This document shows positions 9,573 through 20,382 of a DNA stretch of 64,000 nucleotides, piece after piece. A program made the position numbers and the translations under genes. Each line of letters starts with the position of its first letter. Within the stretch, counting starts at the first letter, position 1. The notes beneath the pieces are model-generated. The model ran no database searches, was not told where the DNA came from, and saw nothing but the letters and a program-made list of their open reading frames with translations. Source of the stretch: Pyropia yezoensis (taxonomy: Eukaryota; Rhodophyta; Bangiophyceae; Bangiales; Bangiaceae); assembly GCA_009829735.1 (NCBI GenBank), contig CM020620.1, forward strand, positions 18,620,354-18,684,353. The letters run 5' to 3'.

Positions 9573-12212
9573 GACAGCCTCGGCCCACTGAGTGGTGGCG
9601 AGGGCTGGGGGGTCTCGCCACCGCGAGAGGGATGTATGTATTCTCTTTGACGCTCGTTTTGGGGGGGGGGGGGAGGGCTCCCGTAGAAGTTTTGACACCC
9701 ACCAACCCTCTTCCCTCGGATTGCTAAGCGGGGTGATGCCGCCGCCGCCGCCGCCGCCGTCGCCGCCGTCGCCGCCGCCGTCGTCGCCGTCCTGTTACTG
9801 GCAATGCGGTAGGTGCCAGCCTCGGTGGCCGTAGGGCGTGCCCGCGGTCGGTGGCGCGGCCGACCCGCCACCGACGCCGCTACCACCGCCGTCGGTGGCC
9901 GCCGCTGCCGCCCCCGTCGCCGGGGGGCACGACGCGCGGGGGACTCCTCGGGCGGTCCCTCCGCCCGCGGCGGTGGCGGCACGCGGCTGACACGGTCCCC
10001 GCTGGCCGTCGTGGCCGCTGTCGCGGCCGCGGTCGTCGTCGTCCTTGTCGTCGGGCTTCATCGCCCGTCTCCCGACGTGTAGATGCTGGGGGCTGCACCA
10101 GCGGCCGCCGCAGCGGCACGGCGGCGTCGACGGCGGCGGCGTCGGCGGCGGCGACGCGGGCGGCGGCGTCGGCGACGCGGGCGGCGGCGGCGTCGCGGCT
10201 GTTGTCGCAGCCGTCGTTGACCGCCGCGGCTGCCATTGACACCTGGTACATAGTGCCTGGGGGTGGGCAGGGAAGGGAGGAGCGGACCCTGTTGGTGGTG
10301 CTCCTCGTGACGAAGATAACGCCGCAGGCCCGTGGCCCGCAGGGGTGGCGGCGTCGGCTGGGCGGCAGTGACAGTGGGCAGCGGCTATGGCTGGGGCACC
10401 CTTACTGGCGCGCCATGCCGAGGCTGACGGCTTCGCCGCCCTGTGCGCCCAACCCCCCCTTCCCCCCCCCCCTTCCATCGACGCTCTCTCCCTCGCCACA
10501 AGCGGCGTGTCGACGGCGGGGTACGGGACCGTTGCCCCCGCCATGCGTCCGAGCCTCGCTGCCGCCGGGCCCGCCGCGTCGCCGCCCTTGCGCCCGCGTC
10601 GGTGCGCCCTGCGGGTGCGTCTCCCTGGATAAGGGAAGCGAAACGCACCCACTTTTTCCCCACACACCACCCCCCCCGCCCGAGGCCTGGTCGTCCCTGG
10701 AGGCGCGGGTGTGGCGCGCGGCGTCTGCCGCCTCTGCACCCAACGATGATCCACTGGTAGCCGCCACGGGCGCGCGGTGCCCGCTGAGGCGGGCCCGTCA
10801 GCCATCAGGTGACACTGGGGTCGGCGGCGCATCGGCGGTGGGGCGGCGGCCGCGCCAGAGGTTCGAGGCAACCTCGGCGAGCCGCCGCCGCCGCCGTGCC
10901 ACTGTGCGGAAGGGCAGCGGGGGACCTTTCCCCCCCCCACACGTTCTCTTCTCTTGCACATCCTTTCTTGCTCACATGAGGGGGCCGAGCGACGCCGCCT
11001 CTCCTCGCGGCCATGCTCAAACCCCATTCTGTTCCAGATGGAGCCACTACCTCACCCCCCTCTGCGGTCCCTCTCCACCATTGAAAATATGTTCCCATCA
11101 TAAGTGTACCTCTTGGAGGTCCGACGACTGCAGTCATGCGAGAGGACGCCGCTCTCTCCACTGCTCCTCCTACCTGGGCGAGGAGGAAACATTCAAACAT
11201 TTTGACAGTTTTCATGTTGTCCGCCATGCGCTAATCAGAAATTATAAGAACCCTTAACCAAGAAAAAAAACTCGTGTGCGCATCGTACCCGAGCAGTCAC
11301 TGGGGCCTGATCCCGGGCCGGGCCCATGCTGGGCGGACAGTCTCCGCCGGACACACCCACGTCGCTTGCACGTCAAGCCACTACAGCACATAAAAGCACA
11401 TCTATACAGGCACAGGGTTGCAGCCCCACTGCGCTGAGGTACAGCAATGCACGTGCCAGCTGTGCCGGGCAGTGACCGTCCAGACGCGTACGAGCGGCAT
11501 GCGTGCGTTGGAATACCTCAGTTGCGACAGAGGGTCCTCGGAGGTGGTGCGCACTCGACGCCGCGGAGCACGCCCCCGTTCCCTTCATTCACCCGCCTTT
11601 CCTGTGCCTCCCCCCTTTCGCCTCTCCGCCTCCGCCACTGAGGCTCTGGCCATGGCGGTCCAGGCTACGCCCTCTCGGGGTGGGGCTGGCTCGTCTTGCT
11701 GTCGCCGCCGCCGTCTCGTGCTGATCAAGAGACGGCTGACATGGTTGGCCGCTGTTGGGTACGTAGTGGCCATCCTCTAGGCGGCTTGCGTCTCGATCTC
11801 GGAGGAGGCCCGCCGCGCGGACGCCGCTGCTGAAGAGCGAGGCGGTGGGCGATAGCGACGTAATCGCCCTCTTCGTGCGCTTCCTCTCTCCTGGCTGACA
11901 ACGATGCTGGATTGCGTCAGATTTACGATGCTGATTTCCTGTGGAGCTACGTAGGCACCACCAGCGGAGTAAAGCGCACCTTGCCCTCTTTGCTGATCAC
12001 TCGTGCGTCGCAGTGAGTGCGGACGTCCGTTTCGGCGTTCAACGGCGAGAGCTTCTTGGTAGGTTCACACCGTCCCCCCCCTGAGGACCATGCGCGTATG
12101 AAGCGGAATATTCAAGGTCATAGTTCTCTGTACGCGCCAAAAGTCGCTACGAACAGAAGCGGCATGCTTGTGGCTGTTGCGAGCGTTGATGTTATCCCTG
12201 TGACTTCTTTAA
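9573..12212. other. Unassigned GC-rich region with a dispersed repeat
   Basis: About 2.6 kb without a recognisable gene. A plus-strand ORF at 9813-10082 ends in a hydrophobic Ala/Val stretch, and the opposite strand in the same place gives an Asp/Lys-rich protein; neither can be preferred. Copy 2 of the dispersed repeat is at 10425-10548. From about 11,200 the base composition becomes less extreme. A plus-strand ORF beginning at ATG 11652 encodes a basic then hydrophobic segment and could be an upstream exon of the membrane protein at 12213. Confidence 0.4.
10425..10548 (-). repeat. Dispersed repeat, copy 2 (inverted)
   Basis: Inverted partner of the repeat at 5809-5933. The shared core includes the CCGTCGAC block, CGCTTGTGGCGAG and GCGCACAGGGCG, separated by runs whose lengths differ between copies. 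Confidence 0.55.
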
Positions 12213-12977
12213 AGCTGGATTGCACCACCTTCAACCTTTCAAGATTTCCTATGTACGCCTCCTCCAAGCGAGCCTGCCGCCAATGGCTCGGTGCTTGTGG
12301 CGGTTATTGTCATCTTTCCAAAGCTGGTGGCCCTAATCGTGCTGTTAATTACCGCCCAGCCTTGGCGCCCACGAGACTCGTGGGTATTTTTTCTCGTGTT
12401 CATGGCAGGTCTTGCCTCCCTGGTTGACATTGTCTTTCTCGCTGTGTGGGAGACGCAAGGCTCAAGTTGGAAGGAGGCGGCGGCGTTGAGAGAGCATGCG
12501 TGGATGGAGGATGGGGCCAACGTACTCATCTATGTTGCCGATGGCTTACCGTTCGGGATGCTCGGTGTCTCCCGAGCGCGGTACAGGCCGCAGCTACTGT
12601 GGGGTATTGCTATTGGCTTGGTATGTGGCTACGTATCCATATCGGGGATCGTAATGGGAGCTGTGTGGGCACTGCGGCGGCGCAGCCAAGAGCAATTCGA
12701 CGGCTGCGGTGACGGCAGCGACAGCAGCGGCTCTGATAGCAGCGATGGCGTCAATGACCTCGGGCGTTCTTTCCCACCGCCACGGGCAGCCATCGGCCGC
12801 ACCCGTTGGTGTCAACGGGTTGGACCTTGGGTGCGGGGTCGCCGACTGTGGCAGCTGCAACGGGCTCTCCTCGCCCACCCCCCACTTTCGGTGACCACTT
12901 CCACAGACCTCGGGCACGTGACCGCAGCGCCGGCTGTGGGAGCTAGCCTCCCTACGGACGCCATCATCACGATCTGA
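12213..12977 (+). CDS. Unidentified multi-pass membrane protein, 3' exon(s)
   Basis: An open frame follows a stop at 12210 and has no ATG before its first hydrophobic segment, so it is probably a downstream exon. Plausible AG acceptors lie at 12214 (after TTCTTTAAAG) and 12243 (after CCTTTCAAG). Three strongly hydrophobic segments are encoded: one starting SVLVAVIVIF, one around FFLVFMAGLASLVDIVFLAV, and one around LLWGIAIGLVCGYVSISGI. A short Arg-rich loop and a Ser/Asp-rich tail follow. I do not recognise the family. The stop is TGA 12975-12977, but splicing could remove the low-complexity tail. An upstream ORF at 11652 with a basic-hydrophobic segment and a GTACGTAG donor may be its first exon. 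Confidence 0.35.
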   Translation, partial: SWIAPPSTFQDFLCTPPPSEPAANGSVLVAVIVIFPKLVALIVLLITAQPWRPRDSWVFFLVFMAGLASLVDIVFLAVWETQGSSWKEAAALREHAWMEDGANVLIYVADGLPFGMLGVSRARYRPQLLWGIAIGLVCGYVSISGIVMGAVWALRRRSQEQFDGCGDGSDSSGSDSSDGVNDLGRSFPPPRAAIGRTRWCQRVGPWVRGRRLWQLQRALLAHPPLSVTTSTDLGHVTAAPAVGASLPTDAIITI

Positions 12978-14284
12978 GATCCGCTGCCCGCCACGGATGC
13001 GAGCAGCTGGACCTCGTCGTGACGGTCCTGCTGGCGGGGCTCACGGAGGGGAGCGGGGGGTGGCTGGTGGGCCCCGCACCAGCACGTTCGTCTTGTGGGG
13101 AGCGCCGGATGCACAGGCCACGGTGTGTATGTGCGTGTGAGCTGAGAGTGGAGGGAGCGGGGCGACGGTGGTTGGGGTGCAACCACCGTTCACACGGTTG
13201 CCGGCGTGGGCGGTATGGGCGCGCGTCGCTGTCCTTTTTTCGCGCTCGACGACTGGGTGTACGCGGCGCGCGTGCACGCAGCGGCGGCCGAGCGGCCAAC
13301 ACCACCTGCCGCCACCACCACCGACACCACCCCCACCACCCCCACCACCCCCCCCACCGATACTGCCAGCCACGCATGGCCAGGCGTGCCGCACGTGCGG
13401 CTCGACGGCCGCGCGACGGTGGGGCTGCTGCGGGTGGTGTGCCCCGAGAGGGAGCGACGGCGTGCCCACCCCGGACATCGCCATCTGACGCCGTGTACGA
13501 CGCTGGTGGGGGAGGGTTGTGGGGTGGGATGCGTTGGGGTAGAGAATATCGGGAGACAAGAGGGGGAGAAAGGGGTGAAAGAAAAGGGGGCGGGTGGGTG
13601 AAGGTGGAGGTCCTCTGACGGTGTTTAGCCGAGCGGAGGCTTGCAGCAGAAGGCGGTCGTCGCTCCCTGCAAAGTCTGGTGCAACACGAGCGGTTGCGCC
13701 CGACCCCTCGCGACCGTGGTGCCTCGTTCTCCATGACGCCCTTTTTTCCTCTCCCCTCGCCCCAGCGTACTGCCCCCCTCAAGTCCCGGGAGAAGGGGTG
13801 GGGGTGGGGGTTGGCGGGTGGGGTGGAACCCAAAACCGGGGGGGGAGAACCGGGGGGTGGACCCGAGAACCGGTGCCGTTAACCAAGACGCTGACGCGTC
13901 CCCCTCCCCCCTCCCCCCCCCCCCCCGGCCCGCCCGCCGACCCGCGCCCCCTCAGCCCGCGCAGGCAGCGATGCCGGCGGTCACCCAGCGGCGGACGGGC
14001 CCCGCCCACACCGCCGCCCAGTGCCGGCCCCCCCGCCACGGACATGCTGCCGCGCGGCGCCCGGCGGCGTGTGGCGGCCGCCGCCGCCGCCGGCGACGCG
14101 GCGGCGGGGACGGGGACAGTCACGGGGCGGGGGAGGGGAAGCGGCCAGGGGGTGCCGCCGCCCAGGACGCCACGCTCCCTGCCGGCCTTGGCGGCCTTGC
14201 CGCCACCGCCGACGGGCGCGTCCCCGCGGGCCGGCGGTCGCGGGGGGCACGCCCGCCGCGCCGTCCGTCGTGCGAGCGGCCGCG

Positions 14285-14319
<35 letters not shown>

Positions 14320-15335
14320 GCGTCACCTCCCCGTCCCGACGGCGCGGCTGTGCAAGCGCTCGCGACCCCCTCCCCCCCCCCCGCGGGCCCGCTTGGTCGT
14401 GTGGCGACGAGGCCTTGGCTGATCCTGCCGCGTGCGCCCGCACGGCCCGTGAGCACACGGCCGGTCGCGGATTGGGACGACGCCCACCCCCGCGGCGCTC
14501 TCTTCGTCCCCCGCCAGCGCGTCCACCTTCTGCACGGGGCTGGAACCCTATGTATAGGGGCGCAGGGCCGATACATCCGCCCTGATCCTGCCTTCCCGGC
14601 GAGCGCGTGCTTTTCCAGCGTGGAGAGCGCTCACGCCCAGGTGTTGATGCGGGACCAGAAAAAGGACACCGTCTATGTCCATCTGCTGGTGGAAGGTTTC
14701 ATGTCCAGGTCATGTGTGCATCTCGTGCTCTGGCATGGATGAAGGTACATATCGCGGAGAGAAAAAAACCATTCGTCAAAGAGTCTGCCTTCTTGGCGCC
14801 ATCAGCCGGGTCGACCTGTCCGGCACTGGTCAACAGTTGGCCCCCGCAGCGCAGCTATGCGCTGGCGGGGGACCCACGCTGGCGGCACGCCCACCGCCCT
14901 TTGCCGATGGGCGGCTCTCGCCGGTTGGCCCGCCCCGATAGCTCACCTCACCCACCACCCACGAAACTTCCCTGCCCCTTCTGCGCTGCGTAGGGGGGGG
15001 GAGGGGGGTGGCGGCGCACGAACGCCTCTCCACGAGCCCGCAGCGTCTGGCCCCCACCGCCCCGATGTGGTCCACGACAGGTCGCCGCCCCCCGGGTGGC
15101 GTGGCACTTCCCATCGTCTTTGGCCCTCCGCCCTACCTTGCGCGGGTCTTTTTTGACGAGGGGGTCGAGCGAGGCACCCTGCCCTCGCTCGCCGGTAGCC
15201 ATCCCCCCTCGGCCGGCGCCCTGCTGCCCATCCCTCGCCCCCTCGTCCCCCCTCCCTCCCCCCGCGTGCGCCATACCCTGCCCACGCCCAACCCGTCTCG
15301 GCCACTCACGGTCTTCGGGTGCCCCCCTCGTGGCT
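12978..15335. other. Unassigned GC-rich region
   Basis: About 2.4 kb with overlapping low-complexity ORFs on both strands and no recognisable domain. A 30-base poly-C run lies at 14286-14315. The segment 13206-13490 (+) contains ALDDWVYAARVHAA and PGVPHVRLDGRATVGLLRV, which look more protein-like than their surroundings, but I cannot identify them. Confidence 0.4.
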
Positions 15336-17479
15336 ATGGGCTTCCCCGCCATCCCCCCTGGGGTCCCCCCCACGCCAACCGTCATTGTGGGGGGGGGGCC
15401 GGTCGGGCTGACGGTCGCCCTCGGCCTGGTCGCCCGCGGCTGGAAGGAGGTGGTTGTGGTGGAGCGGGCGGCGGCGCTGGTGGCCCCCGACAGCCACCGC
15501 ACGTACGCGATGGGTGTGAGCCACCGGGGGCAAGATGTTTTGGCGGGGGTGGAGGCGGCGGTCACCGCCGCCGCAGCCGCCGACGCTGCCGCCGCCGGCA
15601 GCGGGCACAGCAACGATGCCAGCGACGCGGGCGCCGCTGGTGGTGGCACCCCCGCAGGCAGCAGCAGCAGCAGCAGCAGCGACGGGGACCGCCCCAGAAA
15701 CGACGGCGGGTGTGCCGTCGGGGGGGGCGGCGACCGGCGGCGGCCGCCCCCCCCCCGCCGCGCGGGGCGACGGCCAGTGGATGTGGTCGAGGCGCTCCGC
15801 CGCCACGGGCGGACGGCGCCGACGGGGCTGCGGGTGTGGATCTACGCCGCCGGCGGGGGGGGCTCCCCCGCCGTCTACACGCGCCCCCCCCTGCCGGGCC
15901 GGCGGCCGTCGTGGCTGGTCCGCCGGCGGCGGCTGCAGCAGGTGCTGGCCACCGCCGCCGCCGCGGCGGGCGTCCGCGTGCAGCTGGGCACCACCGTGGT
16001 GGGCGTTACGTGGGGGCCCCAGCCGGGGGGGGGGGGGGACCTCCCCGTGGGCGTCCACCTGGCGCCGACCGACGGCGGCGACGAGGCGGAGACGCTCTGG
16101 GTGGGGCTCCTCCTCGGCTGTGATGGCTGCTCGTCGGCGGTGCGGGCGGCGGTGGGGGCCCTGCCCGCCGCGCCGGGGGCGGCCGTCGCGTCCGAGGCGG
16201 CTGCGCCACCAGGGGTCGGCCGGCGCGACGCAGCGGGGTGGCCCTTTTCCGCCGCCTGCCGCCCGGTGCCTGGCGGGGAGGCGCCGGTGGGGGGCGCCGC
16301 CGCCCGCGCGGGCGTGCGCGTCACGACGGGGGGGGTGCGGGTGGAGGTGCCGTCGGGGTTTGGCACCCGCCGCTACCCCTACCGCACGCAGGGGTGGCAC
16401 TACAAGGCCGTCCCCCTCCCCGTCGGCCACCCCTTCCTCGGCCACCCCCCCCACGCGGGGGTGGGGGCGGCCACCGTCCGCCCGGCGGCGGCTGACGCCG
16501 CGCAGCACGCCCCCCCAGCGCTGGCCACGCCCCTCCCCGATGTGGTCGTTGCGCCGGGCGCCACCTGGGTGGGGGGTGCCCCACGCAGCCGCCGCCGCCA
16601 GTTCCGCCTCACCGCTTTCCGAACCGGCGACGATGACGCCGGGCGGGTGCCGCTGGCCACCGTCGCGGCCCCGCCCGACCACGCACTCTGGGCGGTGCGG
16701 TCGGCGGCGGCGCTGCGCGCCCTCTTTGCGGAGAACTTCCCGACCATGCCGGGCGGCGGCGGCGCGGCGCTGCTGCCCGACGACAAGGTGGCCGCGGAGA
16801 TTGTGGCCGCCCCGGTGGGCACCCTCCCGCGTATGCTGGTGCCGCACTCGCTGGTGGCGGCGGTCGGGGGGACTCCCGGAGGGGGGGGGGGGGCGGGGCT
16901 GCCGTCGGGGGGGTCGCCCTCCTCGGCGACGCCGCCCACCCAGTGCCCCCGGACCTGGGGCAGGGCCTCAACGCGGGGCTCGAGGACGTGGGCGCCTTCC
17001 TTGCCGCCCTCGACGCGGCGCACCCCCCCGCCCCGCCGGCGGCTGCCAGCGGCGGCGGTGATGGCGGCGGCAGCAGCGGCAGCCCGCCGGCGATCCCCCC
17101 CCTCCACGCCGCCCTGGCCACCTACGCGGCCGCCCGATCGGCCGAGGCCGCCGCCCTGTGCACGCTGTCGGCCCAGGCGGGGGGCGGCGTTGGCCGCGCT
17201 GCCGTCGACGCGTGCGACGGGTTGGTGGGGTGGGCGGCGGGGGCGGTGTGGCAGGCGGCGGCGACCGCCCGCGGGCGGCTGCACATGGCCGCCTGGCGCC
17301 GCACCCGCGGCGCCTGGGGGCTCCTCCCGCCCCCGGTGAATGTGAGCGTCTACCGGGGGGACCCGTACGCCCGGATTGTGGCCGCCCAGCAGGCCGCCGC
17401 GAGGCGGATGTGGTGGGGGGGGGTGCTGGGGGGCGGGGCGGTGGCGGCGGCCCTGGCGGCCAGGTGGCTGCGGGGGTGA
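15336..17479 (+). CDS. FAD-dependent monooxygenase, kynurenine 3-monooxygenase-like (frame change at a G-run)
   Basis: The ORF starts at ATG 15336; no ATG precedes it in the open frame. The dinucleotide-binding fold is immediate: PTVIVGGGPVGLTVALGLVARG followed by VVVERA. Then come TYAMGVSHRGQDVL (compare INLALSxRG in KMO), a helix with LVRRRRLQQVL and the second FAD motif LLLGCDGCSSAVR. The third motif, GDAAHPVPPDLGQGLNAGLEDV, starts in the first frame's shadow and is read in a second frame, with the switch in the G-runs at 16879-16915. The C-terminus (stop TGA 17477-17479) ends in a hydrophobic segment WWGGVLGGGAVAAALAARWL, like the membrane anchor of KMO. KMO hydroxylates kynurenine at the mitochondrial outer membrane. 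Substrate here is inferred only at the family level, and a long Ala/Gly/Ser insertion follows the first motif. Confidence 0.8.
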
Positions 17480-18586
17480 CCACTAGCGGGGGGCGCCGGG
17501 CGAGGGGTTTTCCATGCAAGAGGGGCGGCGCGGGGGGGGGGGCGCCACACTACTCCGCGCCGCCGCGTAAGGCAGAGGGGGATAAAGGCGGGGGCGCCCG
17601 CCCAGCCGGCGGCGGCACGGGGGGAAACGCCGGCGGGGTCTCGCGGGCGGGTGCCGTAAAGAAAGGGATGTACTGTCGCCGACGCGGAGGGGGAGGGAGG
17701 GGTGAGCGGGGGAAGGGGCAGGCCGGTGAGCCCCGTTCAGGGGCGGCTGGGGCCGTTGGCGCCGACGGGGCTGGCGGTGGGCGTGCCGCCCCGGGGGGGG
17801 GGCGTGGGGGGCGTCACACGCACCACCGACGCTCATGGATCCCGCTCCCCATCCGCGCGCGCGTCTTGCGAGTGGACCATGGGACCTGTGTGCGTGTACG
17901 TACAGTACAGTACGTCAGCAGGCACCCAAACGATCACTCTCTGTACCTGCCCGCCCTGGCCGTCGCCGAGCGTTGCAAGAGGGGGGGGGAGGCGCTCCCT
18001 GGCAGGCGGATCCCCATGCCAAGGCCAGGGGCGGCAAGCAGCGGCCGCGACAGGGGTGGCGAGTGCGGCAGACCACCTGCGACCCGAGACGCCCCACTCA
18101 GTATGTACTGTATGTTTGTACATATGTATGTGTGTATGTACATACGCCCGCCAGAGGGCAAGGTCTCTCTGCTGTTATATGAGCATTGCAGCTGCAGTGC
18201 AGCAACAGTCGCTATCCTCGTAGCAACGGGCGCGCCCCGTGGAATCGCGTCGCGAAGGCAGGTGGTCACGAAACTGTCATAAGTGGTTTTCCCGCATGTG
18301 GCACCCCCCACCAGGTTCCACATCCCTGCTCACACTGCCCACTGGTCACACCGCACGAGACGCGCCCGCACCTCGGTCTCAGGCCGATCTGGGCGCCCCA
18401 CCCCCCGCCAGCGATGCACCAGGCGTGGCCCGTGGCCGAGCGGCGCCCCCCCCCCTCTCGCGTATGCGCGCGGTGCTGCCAGCAGCCACCGCAGCATTGG
18501 CGTCGCCGGACGAACACCCCCGCCCGCCCCTGTTGTTTGCCAGGAAGCGCCCGCGTGCCGGTGGTGTGGCGGGTGGCAGTGGTGTT

Positions 18587-18617
<31 letters not shown>

Positions 18618-18899
18618 CGGCGGCGGCGGCGGTGGTGGCGGCGGCGGTGGTGTTGGCGGCGGCGGTGGTGGTGGCGGCGGCTGCGGCGGTGGTTGACGGT
18701 TGTACTGAAGGCGGCCCTCCTGACGCGGTACCGCTGGGCGGCGGGACCCCGTTGGTGGTGGGTCTGCATGCGTCGGCGCCCCGGGCGTCGGGAGCAGCGC
18801 AACGCCAGGGGCGCCGCGGTGTTCCTGGGTGTGAGCTGGTCCCCCCGCGGGCGCGGCACCCCGTTCCCCCTCGCGCCGCCCACCAGCCCCCCCTACTCG
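17480..18899. other. Intergenic region with GTAC-rich islands and a GGC microsatellite
   Basis: No gene is recognised. GTAC-rich islands occur at 17895-17913 and 18101-18146. A (GGC/GGT)n tract spans about 18590-18690. Confidence 0.45.
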
Positions 18900-19210
18900 A
18901 TGGCCGTGGCCGGGTGCCCCGGCAGTGGTGGGTCGCCACCGCCGGCCTCCCCTCCGCCGCCGCCGGCCGCGTTTGTGGCGTCCCCCGCCTGTGTCGGCCG
19001 GGTGGCGGCGCCTCGGCGTGGCGGCGGCGTGGCGGCCGTGACGCGGCGACCCCGCGTGGGCTGCGCGGCCGGGACGGCGGGGGCGGGGGCGGCCGCAGCG
19101 GCAGCGGCGGCGGTGAGGTGCGCCCCGCACTTGGCGTCGACGGGCGGCGGCGCCATGCTGCCAAGCGGCCGCCGGGCACGCGCGACGGTGCGGGCGGCGG
19201 CGGGTGATGC

Positions 19211-19249
<39 letters not shown>

Positions 19250-19954
19250 CCGCCGCCGCCCACCGGCGGTGGGGATACGCCGCCGAGCTCGGCGGTGGGC
19301 CCCCTCCCCGACGCGGCCACCGCGGTGCCGTCCTACCTGCCCGACCTGTCGGCGATGGGCGCACCCGGCGGGGAGCCCGACTGTGGCCAGTGCGGCGGCG
19401 CCGGCACCATTGGGTGTGTGGTGTGTGGCGGGACGGGGAGTGTGACCATGACGCTCATGATGGACACCACGTCGTCGTCGCAGTGCCGCATGTGCCGGGG
19501 GCGCTCGCGCATTCCGTGCCCGTCATGTCGGGCGGTGGTGTATAAGAGCGTCGTCTGGTGGGATGTACGTTTCTTTCGGGAGGGGTGGAGGGGGGGGTGC
19601 GCGCGGGGGGGGCAGCGTGCTGGGGGAGAAAGGCTGCTTTGGGGGGTGGACGCAGGGTGGGGGTCGCATGTCCATGCACCCTGCCGTCTTCGCACTGGTA
19701 TCTTGCTGAAAGCGGTGCGGCCTTGCGTGGGGCCTTGGGGGAGCGGTCTGGACTCACATGGCGCCCCACTGTTGTGCGCCCGTCTGCCCTGCCTTGACTG
19801 TCCTCCCCCGCTCCTCGCCCTCCCCCTTCCGGGTGTTTGGATGGATGGCGCGATTGGGGCACGGCAGAAAATTCCCGACGATGACGAGGATGAGGAGTGG
19901 AGGAAAGGGGACGACGGCTCCCCGCGGATGCCATGGTCCCCGCCGCCGGCCTAG
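18900..19954 (+). CDS. DnaJ-type zinc-finger protein, probably plastid-targeted (BSD2/LQY1/PSA2-like)
   Basis: The core encodes four CxxC pairs in the DnaJ zinc-finger pattern: CGQCGGAG, CVVCGGTG, CRMCRGRS and CPSC, followed by YKSVVWWD. Translation from ATG 18900 gives a leader of ~100 residues rich in Ala, Arg, Ser and Thr, typical of a chloroplast transit peptide. Leader and core are separated by a 37-base C-run (19212-19248) and lie in different frames, so the run length or gene model is uncertain. An intron is likely from GTACGT at 19565 to the AG at 19867 (GGCACGGCAG). It is phase 0, and the second exon encodes KIPDDDEDEEWRKGDDG and ends at TAG 19954. J-domain-less proteins of this class (BSD2, LQY1, PSA2) assist assembly of Rubisco or the photosystems; which one this resembles most cannot be settled here. 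Confidence 0.72.
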
Positions 19955-20382
19955 GTGTTCCCCCCCGTCTTTTGTCCGAGGTCGGCGCCCGTGGAGGCGC
20001 GTCCCGCGCCCGGGCCGCGATCGGCGGCTGGATTGGCCGTGTCTCCCTGCGGGGTTCCTCGCGCCACGCAAGTGGGCGCGCGCTTCGGGTAGGGAGGGGA
20101 GGGAGAGGTGAGGGGAGGAAAGACAACCCCACCACAGTGGTGTTTGGGCGACGATGGCGGGGTGGGGCGGTGGTGGGGGGGTGGGCCTGACGGATGGGGC
20201 TGGCAGCGCGTGCCAGCGCTCGAGCGTCGTGCGCGTCGGTCCTTCTCCAGGGCTGATTGTTTCGCTTTGTCTCCCTGGGGTGCACTTTCTTTTTTTTTTT
20301 TTGTAGAGGAAACGCCCCCCATCCGTCCATGCGTTCGCCCGCGCCCCCTGTGTTTCGCTCGACGGCGAGCGTGCTCGTCCAG
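19955..20382. other. Spacer between convergent genes
   Basis: A 428-bp spacer between the zinc-finger gene (+) and the PDI-like gene (-). It contains an unusual poly-T run ending in TTGTAG near 20290-20304, which resembles a splice acceptor but has no convincing downstream exon. Confidence 0.45.

Noticed and set aside
10860..10885. GAGGTTCGAGGCAACCTC as a tRNA T-arm
   Set aside because: No acceptor, anticodon or D-arm partners at the right spacing.
15096..15335. Upstream extension of the monooxygenase ORF resembling a mitochondrial presequence
   Set aside because: It has no ATG in frame (the extension would start at GTG). The FAD motif follows ATG 15336 directly.
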